DNA of 64,000 nucleotides, taken from positions 496,001-560,000 of the forward strand of contig NZ_CP135971.1 of NCBI RefSeq assembly GCF_032463525.1. The letters run 5' to 3'. Shown piece after piece: positions 8,311 through 19,985 of this stretch. Each line of letters starts with the position of its first letter. Positions within the stretch are counted from its first letter, which is position 1. The stretch is from Pseudomonas sp. DTU_2021_1001937_2_SI_NGA_ILE_001 (lineage in GTDB: Bacteria; Pseudomonadota; Gammaproteobacteria; Pseudomonadales; Pseudomonadaceae). Position numbers and translations under genes: made by a program. The notes beneath the pieces are model-generated. The model was not told the DNA's origin, did not search any database, and worked only from the letters and a program-made list of their open reading frames with translations.

Positions 8311-8751
8311 ATGTTTCCGAACCCCCACCGCGTCAACCCGGCGCGCATCCAGGCCTACGATCATATCGGCATACGGGTCAGCAACAGAACCCGCGCGCTG
8401 GCCTTCTACCAGGCCCTGGGTTTCGTCGAAAGCGCGAGCTTTCCCGAGCATGAAGCCAACGAGATGCTCAGCGCCGATGGTGTACGCATCAATCTGATCT
8501 TCAACGGCGCACGCCTGCCCGATGCGCACAACGTACTGCTCGATGCGGCCGTGAAGCTGCCGGGCATCACCCACCCGGCGTTCATCGTCGACGACCTGCA
8601 GCGCCTGCAGGACTGGCTGGGCGAGCAGGGGATTCGCGTCACTCAGGGCCCACACCGTATCGGGCCACGGCGTATCGCGCTGTTCATCCGCGACCCGGAC
8701 GGCAACGTCCTGGAGTTCAACCAACTGATTCCCGAAGGAGCCGCTGCATGA
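8311..8751 (+). CDS. VOC-family (glyoxalase/dioxygenase-fold) protein
   Basis: A 146-aa protein with one vicinal-oxygen-chelate unit: DHIGIRVSNRTRALAFYQALGF near the N-terminus provides the first metal His, and DPDGNVLEFNQL at the C-terminus the Glu. The family includes glyoxalase I, fosfomycin resistance proteins and extradiol dioxygenases. The start at 8311 has AAGGAG at 8297-8302; an upstream ATG at 8224 lacks one. It is joined by an ATGA overlap to a glutathione S-transferase, which favours a glutathione-linked lyase or isomerase role on a reactive electrophile. Confidence 0.85.
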   Translation: MFPNPHRVNPARIQAYDHIGIRVSNRTRALAFYQALGFVESASFPEHEANEMLSADGVRINLIFNGARLPDAHNVLLDAAVKLPGITHPAFIVDDLQRLQDWLGEQGIRVTQGPHRIGPRRIALFIRDPDGNVLEFNQLIPEGAAA

Positions 8752-9335
8752 AACTCTACGACCTGACCGCCTCAGGCAACTGCTACAAGGTCCGCCTGTT
8801 CGCCGCCCTGGCGCACATCGATCTGGAACTGGTCGGCGTGGATCTGGCCGCCGGTGAACATCGCCAGGCGCCATTCCTGGCGCTCAACCCCCTGGGCCAG
8901 GTGCCGGTGCTGGTGGATGGTTCGCGGGTACTGCGTGATGCCCAGGCCATTCTGGTGTACCTGGCCGGTGCCTATGGCGGCTTGGCCTGGTGGCCGAGCG
9001 AGCCGGCCGCGCAGGCGGAAGTGGTGCAGTGGCTGTCCACCGCCGCCAACGAGGTTCAGCACGGTTTGTGCGCCGCGCGCCTGGTGGACCGCTTTGGCTA
9101 TGCGCTTGACAAGCAAGTGGCACTGGACAAGGCGCATGCCCTGCTGGCGGTGCTGGACGGACACCTGGCGCAACATGACTGGCTGGCCATCGGCCGGCCG
9201 ACCATTGCCGATTGCGCGGTGTATCCCTATGTGCTGCTGGCCCCCGAGGGCGGTGTCGACCTCGGCGCCTATCCCCATGTGCAGCGCTGGATGTCGCGCA
9301 TCCAGGCGCTGCCGGGTTACCTGCCGGCCGAATGA
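8748..9335 (+). CDS. Glutathione S-transferase
   Basis: A 195-aa two-domain GST. The N-terminal thioredoxin-like domain (1-78) starts LTASGNCYKVRLFAAL, holds the cis-Pro segment NPLGQVPVLVDG (residues ~46-57) and RDAQAILVYLA (the Glu/Gln-Ser gamma-glutamyl contact position is DAQA here). An all-helical C-terminal domain follows, ending LGAYPHVQRWMSRI. Cytoplasmic; it conjugates or isomerises electrophiles with glutathione. Co-translated with the VOC gene. It converges on the gamma-glutamyltransferase gene 10 bp later. Confidence 0.9.
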   Translation: MKLYDLTASGNCYKVRLFAALAHIDLELVGVDLAAGEHRQAPFLALNPLGQVPVLVDGSRVLRDAQAILVYLAGAYGGLAWWPSEPAAQAEVVQWLSTAANEVQHGLCAARLVDRFGYALDKQVALDKAHALLAVLDGHLAQHDWLAIGRPTIADCAVYPYVLLAPEGGVDLGAYPHVQRWMSRIQALPGYLPAE

Positions 9336-9345
9336 AGCGACCGGC

Positions 9346-11747
<2,402 letters not shown>

Positions 11748-11748
11748 C

Positions 11749-12522
11749 TCAGCGACCTCTCGAAAAGCGTGCAGCGAAACCGCCGAACATGCGCCGCGAC
11801 GCGCTTTCCTGGCGCCGCTCCGACTGTCCGAAGCGATGCTCCAGCCAGCGCTGGAAGAAGCCCCAGAGGGTGGTCAGCAGCAGGAAGTAGATGGCAACCA
11901 CCAGGTACAGCTCGAACACCCGGAACGTCGCCGAGGTGATCATCTGCGTGCTCAGCAGCAGCTCCTGCACGCCGATGACGCTGACCAGCGTGGTGTTCTT
12001 GAGCATCACGTTGAATTCGTTGCCGATCGGCGGAACGATGATGCGGAAGGCCTGGGGCAGGACGATGCGCTGCATCAGCTTGCCGAAGGTCATGCCCAGC
12101 GAGCGACCGGCTTCGTACTGCCCCTTGTCCACCGCGCCGATACCGGCGCGGATGATTTCCGCCATGTAGGCGCCTTCGTTAAGGCCTAGCGCGATGATCG
12201 CGGCCTGGATGTTGCCGGGCAGGATGAACAGCCCCAGGTCGATGTCCTGGAAACGGAAAATGCCCCCGGCAGCCAGTGCGGTGTAGAGAAACACGATCTG
12301 TACCAGCAATGGCGTGCCGCGCATCAGCCACACGTAGAACCGCACCGGGTACTGCAGCATCGGATTGCTCGACAGGCGCATCAGCGCGGCGATCAGCCCC
12401 AGCACCACGCCCAGCGACATCGCCAGCACCGCGATGGCGCAAGTCAGCCACAGCGCGTTGAGGTAGATCCCGCTGGGTTGCAGCAGGTACTGCCAGAAGA
12501 TTTCCCAATTGAAGTTCATCAC
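11749..12522 (-). CDS. Amino-acid ABC transporter permease
   Basis: A 257-aa HisM/GlnP-type inner-membrane permease with about five hydrophobic segments. The EAA-type coupling loop reads [32 protein letters not shown] and the final segment [30 protein letters not shown] is diagnostic of the family. Only one permease gene is present, so it presumably acts as a homodimer. The C-terminal tail (about residues 230-257) is Arg-rich and longer than usual. Confidence 0.92.
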   Translation of the reverse strand: MMNFNWEIFWQYLLQPSGIYLNALWLTCAIAVLAMSLGVVLGLIAALMRLSSNPMLQYPVRFYVWLMRGTPLLVQIVFLYTALAAGGIFRFQDIDLGLFILPGNIQAAIIALGLNEGAYMAEIIRAGIGAVDKGQYEAGRSLGMTFGKLMQRIVLPQAFRIIVPPIGNEFNVMLKNTTLVSVIGVQELLLSTQMITSATFRVFELYLVVAIYFLLLTTLWGFFQRWLEHRFGQSERRQESASRRMFGGFAARFSRGR

Positions 12523-12531
12523 CCGTCTCCG

Positions 12532-13338
12532 TCAGTCGAGCTTGTCGCTAGCAACGTTCCACTTCGCCAGCAGCGCGGTGTAGCTGCCGTCGCTGCGCAT
12601 GTCGTCGAGGATCTGCTGCACGGCGGCGGACAGTTGCGGATCGGTCTTGCGTACGCCGATGCCGGTGAGGATCTTGCTGAACGCCGGTACGCCTTCCTGG
12701 AACAGGTCTGGCGCCATGGCGGCGTAGTAGCCGGCGGTTTCCACCGTGGTGCCGTAGGCATCCACCTGGCTGATGCGCAGGGCCTGGAAGGCGTCGGTAT
12801 CGGAGTTATAGACCGACAGTTTCATCGGCTCCTTGCCGGCCTTGGTCAGCTGCTCGTTGTGCGCATCGAGCAGGGTCTTGATGGTCGAGCCATTGAGCAC
12901 GGCGATCTTCTTGCCCGACAGGTCGTCAAGGCTGTTGATGCCCTTGGGGTTGCCCTTGGGGACCACCACCGACTGGCTGGAGTACATGTAGTTGACGATG
13001 TCGATCACCTGGCGCCGCTCGGGCTTGTCGAACAGCTGGTCGACGATCAGGTCGCACTGGCTGGCCAGCAGGGCCGGTACCAGGCCGGAGAAGGGAATCA
13101 CCCGCCAGTCGACTTTCTTGTCGCCCAGGCGCTTGGCGATCTCCGTGCCCAGGTCGATGGCCAGGCCGACCGGTTTCTGCTGGGCATCGAAGGACACCAG
13201 CGGCGGCGAGTCCATGCCCGAGCAGTAGGTCAGTTTGTCGGCGGACTTCAGGCGGTCAGGGATGACCGGTGCGGCCGAGGCAGCAGCGCAGGCCAGGGAC
13301 AGGGATACAGCAGCTGCAAGCGAATACGAAAGGCGCAT
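12532..13338 (-). CDS. Amino-acid ABC transporter substrate-binding protein
   Basis: A 268-aa periplasmic binding protein of the SBP_bac_3 family. The signal peptide runs MRLSYSLAAAVSLSLACAAASA with cleavage near residue 22. The type II binding fold shows DLGTEIAKRLG, VDWRVIPFSGLVPALLASQCDLIVDQ and a typical hinge before DAFQALRISQVDAYG. The start at 13338 is chosen because it begins the signal peptide and has GGAG upstream; the frame is open further upstream without one. The ligand is unknown; the GGT downstream suggests a gamma-glutamyl peptide or related amino acid. Confidence 0.9.
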   Translation of the reverse strand: MRLSYSLAAAVSLSLACAAASAAPVIPDRLKSADKLTYCSGMDSPPLVSFDAQQKPVGLAIDLGTEIAKRLGDKKVDWRVIPFSGLVPALLASQCDLIVDQLFDKPERRQVIDIVNYMYSSQSVVVPKGNPKGINSLDDLSGKKIAVLNGSTIKTLLDAHNEQLTKAGKEPMKLSVYNSDTDAFQALRISQVDAYGTTVETAGYYAAMAPDLFQEGVPAFSKILTGIGVRKTDPQLSAAVQQILDDMRSDGSYTALLAKWNVASDKLD

Positions 13339-13424
13339 GATGAAACTCCGTTTTGCTGTGTGTAGGGGTGGGGCAGCATTCAGGGAGACGACTTCGTGGC
13401 GGCCCGTGGACCGGGCCTGCCGGG

Positions 13425-14093
13425 TTATTGTTCGTTCTGCAGGAACTCGGTCAGTGAGGGCAGGGTGCCCTCGATGTGTTCGTGTATCACCCGCTCGGCC
13501 AGCGCCGGGTCGCCGCTGCGCAGCGCATCGATGATCTGCTGGTGTTCTTCGCGGCCGCTGAGCGGCTTTTCGCCATGCTCCAGCCACAGGCGCATGGGCG
13601 CCTCGATCAGCGAGTACAGCGCGACGATCTGCTTGAGCAGGCGCGGGCGCTCGCTGAGGCTGCACAGGTATTCGTGGAAGATCCGGTGGCGCATGACCCA
13701 TTGCGCGGCGTCATCGCCGCAGTTGTCCATGTCGTCGAGCAAGCGTTCGAGCAGGGTCAGGTGGCGTTCGGTGAGCTTGGGCGTGGCCACGCGGATGGCC
13801 AGGCCCTCCAGGGCGCTGCGCATCTCGAAGACTTCGGACATCTGTTCGATGTCCAGGCCGCTGACCACCGCACCGCGATTGGGGCGCAGGGTCACCAGGC
13901 CTTGGGCATCCAGGCGCCGGAACGCCTCGCGTACCGGCATGCGGCTGGTGCCGATCTCGCTGGCGATCTCTTCGGCGACCAGGCGGTCGCCCTTGCGATA
14001 ACGCCCGGAGCAGATGGCGCCGAGCAGAAAGTTGTAGGCCTCTTCTTCAGCAGTGACCGGGGGCCGTTCGGTGTACGAGAGCGCTGGGTGCAT
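13425..14093 (-). CDS. GntR-family regulator, FCD subfamily
   Basis: About 222 aa from ATG 14093; a GTG start at 14135 would give 236 aa but has no ribosome site. A winged helix (EEEAYNFLLGAICSGRYRKGDRLVAEEIASEIGTSRMPVREAFRRL) occupies residues ~15-75, followed by the FCD effector domain with the metal-site pattern of Asp/His residues (MRHRIFHEYL; HQQIIDALRSGDPALAERVIHEHIE). It lies 86 bp upstream of the SBP gene in the same direction and probably represses that operon. TTGGATACAT (14110-14119, minus strand) upstream is a possible operator half. Confidence 0.88.
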   Translation of the reverse strand: MHPALSYTERPPVTAEEEAYNFLLGAICSGRYRKGDRLVAEEIASEIGTSRMPVREAFRRLDAQGLVTLRPNRGAVVSGLDIEQMSEVFEMRSALEGLAIRVATPKLTERHLTLLERLLDDMDNCGDDAAQWVMRHRIFHEYLCSLSERPRLLKQIVALYSLIEAPMRLWLEHGEKPLSGREEHQQIIDALRSGDPALAERVIHEHIEGTLPSLTEFLQNEQ

Positions 14094-14135
14094 GACGAGA
14101 CCTGTATAAATGTATCCAATTATCCACGGATTCAC

Positions 14136-14498
14136 TTAAGCAGATTGCGGGCCAGTTTCTGCCCCTGCGCTATTTATGGAGCCAATTCAAGGGGTTGAAC
14201 GAGAAAGTCGAAATGCCCTGGGTATAGCGGTCGCAACAAAGTGTTACGTGATGAGGCACTGCGCCGGAAAATGCACGGTTTTAAAGCGCGCGAGTGGGTT
14301 TAGAAGGAGGGGGGCGTTACGCAGAGTAGCGTTTTGATAGCTGGCATGAAGGGCCAGCCGCTTTAGTCGCTATTAGGCCGGGTAGGAGCGGCTTCAGCCG
14401 CGAAACGACCGCCTGTTCACAACAGATGCAGTGAATTTCCTGGCGCTTTCGCGGCTAAAGCTGCTCCTACCGGGCCATATGGAGCCTGAGCGAACCGT
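14136..14498. other. Intergenic region with REP copy B
   Basis: A 363-bp noncoding gap. It holds the promoter region of the GntR gene on its left side and a REP-pair cassette at 14378-14473. Nothing else recognisable was seen in 14150-14370. Confidence 0.6.
14378..14473. repeat. REP pair (REPIN-like cassette), copy B
   Basis: Same cassette and orientation as copy A (5521): gtaggagcggcttcagccgcgaa, the spacer with cgcctgttcacaacagatgcag and aatttcctggcgc, then the opposite palindrome with ctgctcctaccgg. It lies directly 3' of the ABC binding-protein gene (stop 14499), where it may protect or terminate that operon's transcript. Confidence 0.85.
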
Positions 14499-15527
14499 TC
14501 AACGCTCGATCTGGCGGTTCCAGCGGGCGTTCCATTCCGGGCGTTTCTGGTTGACCTGGTCCCAGTCGATGGTCACCGCGGTCTTCAGGTACTCCTGCAT
14601 GGCTTCGACCTGGCCACGGGTCTTGTCGGTGGTCGGTGTGGTGGGGTTGGACGGAATCTGGTCGCCCAGTTCCAGCGCCGGGGCCTGGGCCTCGGGGCTG
14701 ATCAGGAACTGCGCGAGCTTCTGCGCCAGCTCGGGCTGGTCGTTGTTGGCGGTCACGCATTCGGCCTGGTTGAGCACCACGGCGCCTTCCTTGGGCGGTG
14801 CGTATTCCACCGGAATGCCCTTGAGCTTCAGCGCGGTCACCTGGGTGGGGGTGAGCGGGAACAGCGCGGCTTCGTCGGTCTGCACCATTTCCGAGAGCTT
14901 GGCCGAGTTGGGAATGTACTCCAGCACATTGGGGCCAACACTCTTCGGCCAGGCGCTGAAGCCCGGCTCGACGTTCGCATCGGTGCCACCCTTGAGGCGG
15001 TTGAACATCAGGAAACCGTGCAGGCCGAAGGTCGAGGAGACCATCGACTGGAACACCACCTTGCCCTTGAAGCGCGGGTCGCTCAGGTCGTTCCACGAGG
15101 TGGGCGCGGCCCAGCCCTTTTCCTTGAACAGCCGGCTGTTGTAGGCCAGGCCGGTGACCCCCAGGCTCACGGCAGCGGCCTTGTCCTTGATCAGTGCCTT
15201 CTCCGGCAACTGCGCCAGGGTCGGGTTGGGCGTCAGGGTGCTGCACAGGCCCATGCCAATGGCGCGGTACATGATGCCGTCGTCCAGCACCATGACGTGG
15301 ATGGGCGGCTTGTTCGGCGTGGCCTGGACCTTGGCGAGGATGTCGGCCGAGGTGCCGGGCACGATGACCACCTTCACACCATTGGCCTTTTCGAAGGCCG
15401 GCAGGATGTTGTCAGTGAACAGCTTTTCCATGGTGCCGCCGTTCATGCCCAGGTACAGGGTGGGTTCGGCCATGGCCACGGCCGGCAGGCAGCAGAAAAG
15501 AGCGAGCAGACGTTGCTTGTGCGTCAT
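14499..15527 (-). CDS. ABC transporter substrate-binding protein (PotD/F-type)
   Basis: A 342-aa periplasmic protein with the signal peptide MTHKQRLLALFCCLPAVAMA cut before EPTLYLGMNGG. It belongs to the large SBP_bac_8/PotD group (iron/polyamine/thiamine-like), shown by NILPAFEKANGVKVVIVPGTSADILAKVQA and CSTLTPNPTLAQLPEKA. The start at 15527 overlaps the oxidoreductase stop by ATGA. It is the last gene of the operon, which is unusual because binding proteins are mostly first. The ligand is presumably the substrate oxidised by the operon's dehydrogenase. Confidence 0.9.
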   Translation of the reverse strand: MTHKQRLLALFCCLPAVAMAEPTLYLGMNGGTMEKLFTDNILPAFEKANGVKVVIVPGTSADILAKVQATPNKPPIHVMVLDDGIMYRAIGMGLCSTLTPNPTLAQLPEKALIKDKAAAVSLGVTGLAYNSRLFKEKGWAAPTSWNDLSDPRFKGKVVFQSMVSSTFGLHGFLMFNRLKGGTDANVEPGFSAWPKSVGPNVLEYIPNSAKLSEMVQTDEAALFPLTPTQVTALKLKGIPVEYAPPKEGAVVLNQAECVTANNDQPELAQKLAQFLISPEAQAPALELGDQIPSNPTTPTTDKTRGQVEAMQEYLKTAVTIDWDQVNQKRPEWNARWNRQIER

Positions 15528-16660
15528 GACAGGTTTTCCTTCTGGTGTGGGGGTTGCTGAAAACGACTGATGCAAAAGGCCGCGAGGCTGTGTGCCGGCG
15601 TGCCGTGGAGGATGCATTGCGCCAGGGCTTCGCCCGCAGCCGGGCCGATCTGGAAACCGGCGCCGGCGAAACCGAAGCCATGCAAAAGGCCAGGTTGGGT
15701 AAGGCTGGGGCCGATCACCGGCTCGTCATCGGGCAGGTAGCCCTCGGTGCCGCTCCAGGTGCGGATGGCCTGGGCGCCGGTGAGGGCCGGGTAGAGTTCG
15801 GTGGCGTTGCGCAGGATTTCCAGCACGGCGGCCTGGCCGGGGCGGGCGGTGGTCGCGCTCAGGGCGAAGCCGCGACCGCCGCCCAGGATGCAGTTGCCAC
15901 GCGCCACCTGGCGGGCGTAGATGCCGCCGCCTTCGACACCGGTGCTGGCGGTCATGAACAGCGGCAGCGGTTCGGTGACCAGCATGGCCGGGTGCGCCGC
16001 GCTCAACGGCACCGCTTCGCCGAAGCGTTCGGCCAGGCGTGCCGACCAGGCCCCTGCACAATTGAGCAGCCAGGGCGCGCGGTACAGCTGGCCGTTGCTG
16101 GTGTGTACGGTGAAGCGCTGGCCGTCATGGTCGACCGCTTGCACTGCGCATTGCTCGACGACCTCGGCACCCTGGCGACGTGCGGCCTGGGCGAAGGCCG
16201 GCGATACCAGGCGGGGGTTGGCGTGGCCGTCTTCGGGGCAGTACGAAGCGCCGACGGCGATGTCGCCGACCCAGGGAAAGCGTTCGCGCAGGGCGGCGTG
16301 GTCAAGCAACTGCAACTGCAGGTCGAAGTCGGCGGTGCGCTTTGCATAGTCTTGCAATGAGGCGAAGTCCGCTTCGCTGCGGGCCAGCTTCAGATGACCG
16401 GAGCGGGTGTACTCGCCATCGGTGCCGATCCACTCGCGCAGCTGGCCCCAGATGGCATGGGCGCGCATCGACAGCGGCAATTGCGACAGTGGCCGACCCT
16501 GGCGACGCACGCCGCCGTAGTTCACCCCACTGGAATGCGAGCCGCAGAAGTCGCGTTCCAGCAAGGCCACGCGCTGACCCCCACGGGCCAGGCACAGCGC
16601 GGCGCTGCTGCCGACGATGCCGCCGCCGACCACTATGACGTCGAAATCGCGGGGCTTCAT
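15524..16660 (-). CDS. FAD-dependent amino-acid oxidase-like subunit (beta, DAO family)
   Basis: A 378-aa flavoprotein with the N-terminal Rossmann motif VIVVGGGIVGSSAALCLARGG (residues 9-29) and the DAO fold ending GFAGAGFQIGPAAGEALA. Close in type to the small catalytic subunits HcnC, opine oxidase B and the D-hydroxyproline dehydrogenase beta subunit. It oxidises the C-N bond of a secondary amine or D-amino acid and passes electrons to its partners. It is linked by ATGA overlaps on both sides to the 452-aa FAD subunit and the SBP gene, so it is part of a multi-subunit dehydrogenase. Confidence 0.88.
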   Translation of the reverse strand: MKPRDFDVIVVGGGIVGSSAALCLARGGQRVALLERDFCGSHSSGVNYGGVRRQGRPLSQLPLSMRAHAIWGQLREWIGTDGEYTRSGHLKLARSEADFASLQDYAKRTADFDLQLQLLDHAALRERFPWVGDIAVGASYCPEDGHANPRLVSPAFAQAARRQGAEVVEQCAVQAVDHDGQRFTVHTSNGQLYRAPWLLNCAGAWSARLAERFGEAVPLSAAHPAMLVTEPLPLFMTASTGVEGGGIYARQVARGNCILGGGRGFALSATTARPGQAAVLEILRNATELYPALTGAQAIRTWSGTEGYLPDDEPVIGPSLTQPGLLHGFGFAGAGFQIGPAAGEALAQCILHGTPAHSLAAFCISRFQQPPHQKENLS

Positions 16661-18015
16661 GGGCTGACCTCCAGGCCGAACGGCAGGGGTTTGACCGGCG
16701 CCTGGCCACGCAGCCGGCCGATCTGCTCGATGGGTCGACCGCTTTCACAGGCGATCAGTTCGGCAGCCGCCGCGCCACACACCCGGCCCTGGCAGCGGCC
16801 CATGCCGACCCGGCACATGGCCTTGACCCGGTTGATCTCCCAGTGCCCTTCGCGCACGGCGTTACGCACCTCGCCCGCGGTGACCTGCTCGCAGCGGCAC
16901 ACCACCAGCTCGTCCGCTGCTTCAGCGGCCCAGTATTCGGGGAACGGAAAGGCTTGCTCCAGGCCCAGGCGGAAACGTTGCAGGTTGGCCAGACGCTTGA
17001 GCAACCGGTCGCGCCGGGCGCCATCCACGGGCTTGCCCAGGTCGTGCAGCAGTGCCAGGGCCGCCAGTTCACCGGTCATTTCCGCCCCATCGGCACCGAG
17101 AATCCCGGCCCCGTCACCGGCCAGGTATACCCCCGGCACACTGCTGCGCCCCAACGGGTCGCGCACCGGCAGCCAGGCGCGGTTGAGCGGGTTCCAGGCG
17201 AACTGGCAGCCGAGCAGGTCGGCCAGTTGGGTTTCGCTACGCAAGGCATGCGCCAGGGCCACGGCATCGCAGGGCAACTGCTGCTCACGCCCGGCCTTTG
17301 ACCAGCGGATGCCGCTGGCGCGCTGTTGCCCTTGTATTTCCAGCAGCTTCACACCCTGGTGCACGGGTATGCCTTTGCAGGCCAGCCAGGCGCGGTAGTA
17401 CAGACCCTTGGCGAAGGTCGCCGGCTGACGTAGCAGGCCAGGCAGGGCGCGCACCTGGGCACTGAACGGCGAGGTGTCGAGCACCGCGCTGACCCGCGCG
17501 CCGGCCTTGGCGTATTGGTAGGCGACCAGGTACAGCAAGGGGCCGCTGCCGGCCAGCACGACCCTTTCACCAATCGCACAGCCTTGGAATTTCAGGGCGA
17601 TCTGCGCGGCGCCGAGGGTGTAGACACCGGGCAGGGTCCAGCCGGGCACCGGCAATACGCGGTCGGTCGCACCGCTGGCGACGATCACCTTCGAGTACTT
17701 CACGCGTCCGGCGCGCTGGCCCTGGTGCAGGGTGTCGAGCACGTGTTGCTCGGCGTTCCACACCAGGGTGTCGGGGCGGTAGTCGATCTGCCCCTGCAGG
17801 GTATTCAGGGTGGTGTGCAGGTTTTGCGCCTTGCTGGCTTCGAAGCCGTAGAGGGTCTTGGCGCTGCGGGTGAAGTTGGCCGGCTGCTGACGGTAGATCT
17901 GCCCGCCGCCACGGGTTGCTTCGTCGAGCAGCAGCGCTTTCACGCCGTGTGCGGCGAGGGTCTGGGCGGCGCGGATACCAGCGGGGCCGGCACCGATGAT
18001 GACGATCTCGTTCAT
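16657..18015 (-). CDS. FAD/NAD(P)-binding oxidoreductase subunit (alpha) with C-terminal [2Fe-2S] region
   Basis: A 452-aa protein starting MNEIVIIGAGPAGIRAAQ (FAD-binding Rossmann), with a second nucleotide motif VVLAGSGPLLYLVAYQ near 155 and GVYLAGDGAGILGADGAE before the C-terminus. The tail carries a BFD-like cluster region: VVCRCEQVTAGEV then MCRVGMGRCQGRVCG. This is the architecture of HcnB, opine oxidase A and hydroxyproline dehydrogenase alpha. The start at 18015 overlaps the [2Fe-2S] gene stop (ATGA); the open frame continues upstream but is a shadow. Confidence 0.88.
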   Translation of the reverse strand: MNEIVIIGAGPAGIRAAQTLAAHGVKALLLDEATRGGGQIYRQQPANFTRSAKTLYGFEASKAQNLHTTLNTLQGQIDYRPDTLVWNAEQHVLDTLHQGQRAGRVKYSKVIVASGATDRVLPVPGWTLPGVYTLGAAQIALKFQGCAIGERVVLAGSGPLLYLVAYQYAKAGARVSAVLDTSPFSAQVRALPGLLRQPATFAKGLYYRAWLACKGIPVHQGVKLLEIQGQQRASGIRWSKAGREQQLPCDAVALAHALRSETQLADLLGCQFAWNPLNRAWLPVRDPLGRSSVPGVYLAGDGAGILGADGAEMTGELAALALLHDLGKPVDGARRDRLLKRLANLQRFRLGLEQAFPFPEYWAAEAADELVVCRCEQVTAGEVRNAVREGHWEINRVKAMCRVGMGRCQGRVCGAAAAELIACESGRPIEQIGRLRGQAPVKPLPFGLEVSP

Positions 18016-18302
18016 GGCTGGCGCCCCGGGTCGCGGGTCACGCTGGCACCGGCTTCGAGAAAGGTCGAGCAAGCGCGCACTCGGCGTCCGTCTGCCAGGC
18101 GCACCCAGCAGTCCTGGCAGGCGCCCATCAGGCAGAAACCGGCGCGCGGCTCGCCACTGAAGTCGCTGCCGCGCAGGTGTTCGCTGCAGGTCAGAATCGC
18201 GGTCAGCAGCGTATCGCCCGGCATGCCCTGGGCGGGCTGGCCGTCGAGGGTGAAGGGCAGCGGCTCGCGGTCGGTTTCGGCGACCCGTTTGAACAGAGGC
18301 AT
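18012..18302 (-). CDS. (2Fe-2S)-binding protein, HcnA-like
   Basis: A 96-aa ferredoxin-like subunit. The cysteines FCLMGACQDCWVRL and RRVRACSTF follow the plant-type C-x4-C-x2-C-x12-C pattern. Small proteins like this donate the third centre to HcnABC-type dehydrogenases. The start at 18302 has AGGGAG upstream; an alternative ATG at 18320 would overlap the permease stop by ATGA, matching every other junction in the operon, and would add six residues. Confidence 0.85.
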   Translation of the reverse strand: MPLFKRVAETDREPLPFTLDGQPAQGMPGDTLLTAILTCSEHLRGSDFSGEPRAGFCLMGACQDCWVRLADGRRVRACSTFLEAGASVTRDPGRQP

Positions 18303-18316
18303 CGCGGCACTCCCTC

Positions 18317-19111
18317 TCATTGTTTGCCCACCAGCACGCGATCCAGGCCATAGACCCGGTCGAGCAGCACCATGGTCAGTGCGGTAATGCCGATCACCAG
18401 CGCCGAGACGGCGGCCATCATCGGATCGATGGACTCGGTGGCATACACGTACATGCGCACCGGCAGGGTCTGGGTGGCCGGGGAGGTGATGAAGATCGAC
18501 AGGGTGACCTCGTCGAAGCTGTTGATGAACGCCAGCAGCCAGCCCCCCGCGACCCCGGGCAGGATCATCGGCAGGGTGACCCGGCAGAACAGCGTCACAC
18601 GCCCGGCGCCCAGGCTTTGCGCGGCCTGTTCGGCGCTGCGGTCGATACCGATGGCCGCGGCCAGAACCAGGCGCAGCACATAGGGGGTGATGACCACCAC
18701 ATGGGCGAACACCAGCCAGGTGAAGTTGCCGTTCACCCCCAGCAGGGCGAACAGGCGCAGCATGGCCACGCCTAGCACCAGGTGCGGAATGATGATCGGC
18801 GACAGCAGCAGGCCGTTGATCAAGCCCTGGCCGGGAAAGCGGTAGCGCGTCAGCGCCAGGCCGGCGGGCACGGCGATCAGTGTGGCCAGCGAGGCCGACA
18901 GGGCGGCCAGTTGCAGGCTGTTGTAGAAGGCGTCGAGAAAGTCGGCGCGTTCGAACACCGCGCTGAACCAGCGCAGCGACAACCCGGAGGTGGGCAGGCT
19001 CAGAGTGCTTTGCGGGGTAAAGGCAACCAGGCACACCACCACCAGGGGGGCGAGCATGAACAGCATCACCAGGGCATGGAAGGACAGGGCCAGCGGGCCG
19101 TTGCGGGTCAT
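18317..19111 (-). CDS. ABC transporter permease (PotC-type)
   Basis: A 264-aa permease with about six membrane segments and the inner coupling loop DRSAEQAAQSLGAGRVTLFCRVTLPMILPG. The PotC/PotI type is indicated by LPTSGLSLRWFSAVF after the first helix. The start at 19111 has GGGAG at suitable spacing. It pairs with the permease at 19116 and the ATPase at 19982. Confidence 0.9.
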   Translation of the reverse strand: MTRNGPLALSFHALVMLFMLAPLVVVCLVAFTPQSTLSLPTSGLSLRWFSAVFERADFLDAFYNSLQLAALSASLATLIAVPAGLALTRYRFPGQGLINGLLLSPIIIPHLVLGVAMLRLFALLGVNGNFTWLVFAHVVVITPYVLRLVLAAAIGIDRSAEQAAQSLGAGRVTLFCRVTLPMILPGVAGGWLLAFINSFDEVTLSIFITSPATQTLPVRMYVYATESIDPMMAAVSALVIGITALTMVLLDRVYGLDRVLVGKQ

Positions 19112-19115
19112 GGTG

Positions 19116-19985
19116 TCAGGCTCCCAGGGCACGTTTGTAGCGGCGTTCGACCAAGCGGTTCCAGCTCAGCATCACCAGCAGGTTGATCAGCAGCAGGACG
19201 ATGGCGATGGTCGCGCCCATCGGCCAGTTGAGTTCGGCCAGGTACTGGTCGTAGATCATCGTGGCGACCATCTTCAAGCGGCGCCCACCGAGCAGGCCGG
19301 GGATGGCGAAGGAACTGGCGGCCAGGCCGAAGACGATCAGCGTGCCGGACAGCACACCGGGCATGATCTGCGGCAGCACGATGCGGCGGAACACCGTCCA
19401 CTGGCTGGCGCCCAGCGATAGGGCGGCCTGTTCGGCGGCCGGGTCAAGCTTCTGCAGTGAGGTCCATACCGGGATGATCATGAACGGCAGCATCACGTGG
19501 ACCAGGCCGATGATCACCGCGAAGGGCGTATACAGCAGCTTCACCGGCTGGCCGCCGAGGGCGGTGATGGCCTGGTTGACCAGCCCGTCGGCGCCCAGCA
19601 GCAGGCTCCAGCCGAACGCGCGCACCACCACCGAGATCAGCAGCGGAGTCAGCACCAGGATCAGGAAGATCGAGCGCCAGGGCGCGCCCATGCGGCTCAG
19701 CACCAGGGCCTCGGGTACGCCGATCAGCACGCACAGCAAGGTCACCAGCGCGCTGATCCAGAAGGTGCGCAGGAAGATCTCGTAGTAGTAGCTGTCGGTC
19801 AGCAGGCTCAGGTAGTGCGCCAGGGTGTACTGGCCGGCCTGGATGCCGGTGGTGTAGTCGAATTCGTTGAACGACAGCACCAGGGTCAGGCCCAGCGGGA
19901 ACACCAGCAGGGCGAGGAACAGCAGCAGGGCCGGGCTGCTCAGCCCGTAGCCCCAGGTGCTGTTGTGCGGCTTGGCATCGTTCAT
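19116..19985 (-). CDS. ABC transporter permease (PotB-type)
   Basis: A 289-aa permease with six or more membrane segments, including a first helix SSPALLLFLALLVFPLGLTLVLSF. The EAA loop is DPAAEQAALSLGASQWTVFRRIVLPQIMPG. This is the larger PotB/PotH-type partner. It overlaps the ATPase gene by ATGA and is followed by the second permease 4 bp later. Confidence 0.9.
   Translation of the reverse strand: MNDAKPHNSTWGYGLSSPALLLFLALLVFPLGLTLVLSFNEFDYTTGIQAGQYTLAHYLSLLTDSYYYEIFLRTFWISALVTLLCVLIGVPEALVLSRMGAPWRSIFLILVLTPLLISVVVRAFGWSLLLGADGLVNQAITALGGQPVKLLYTPFAVIIGLVHVMLPFMIIPVWTSLQKLDPAAEQAALSLGASQWTVFRRIVLPQIMPGVLSGTLIVFGLAASSFAIPGLLGGRRLKMVATMIYDQYLAELNWPMGATIAIVLLLINLLVMLSWNRLVERRYKRALGA

Noticed and set aside
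12532-13701. 389-codon version of the amino-acid binding protein
   Set aside because: The signal peptide begins at 13338 with a ribosome site; the extension overlaps the GntR gene.
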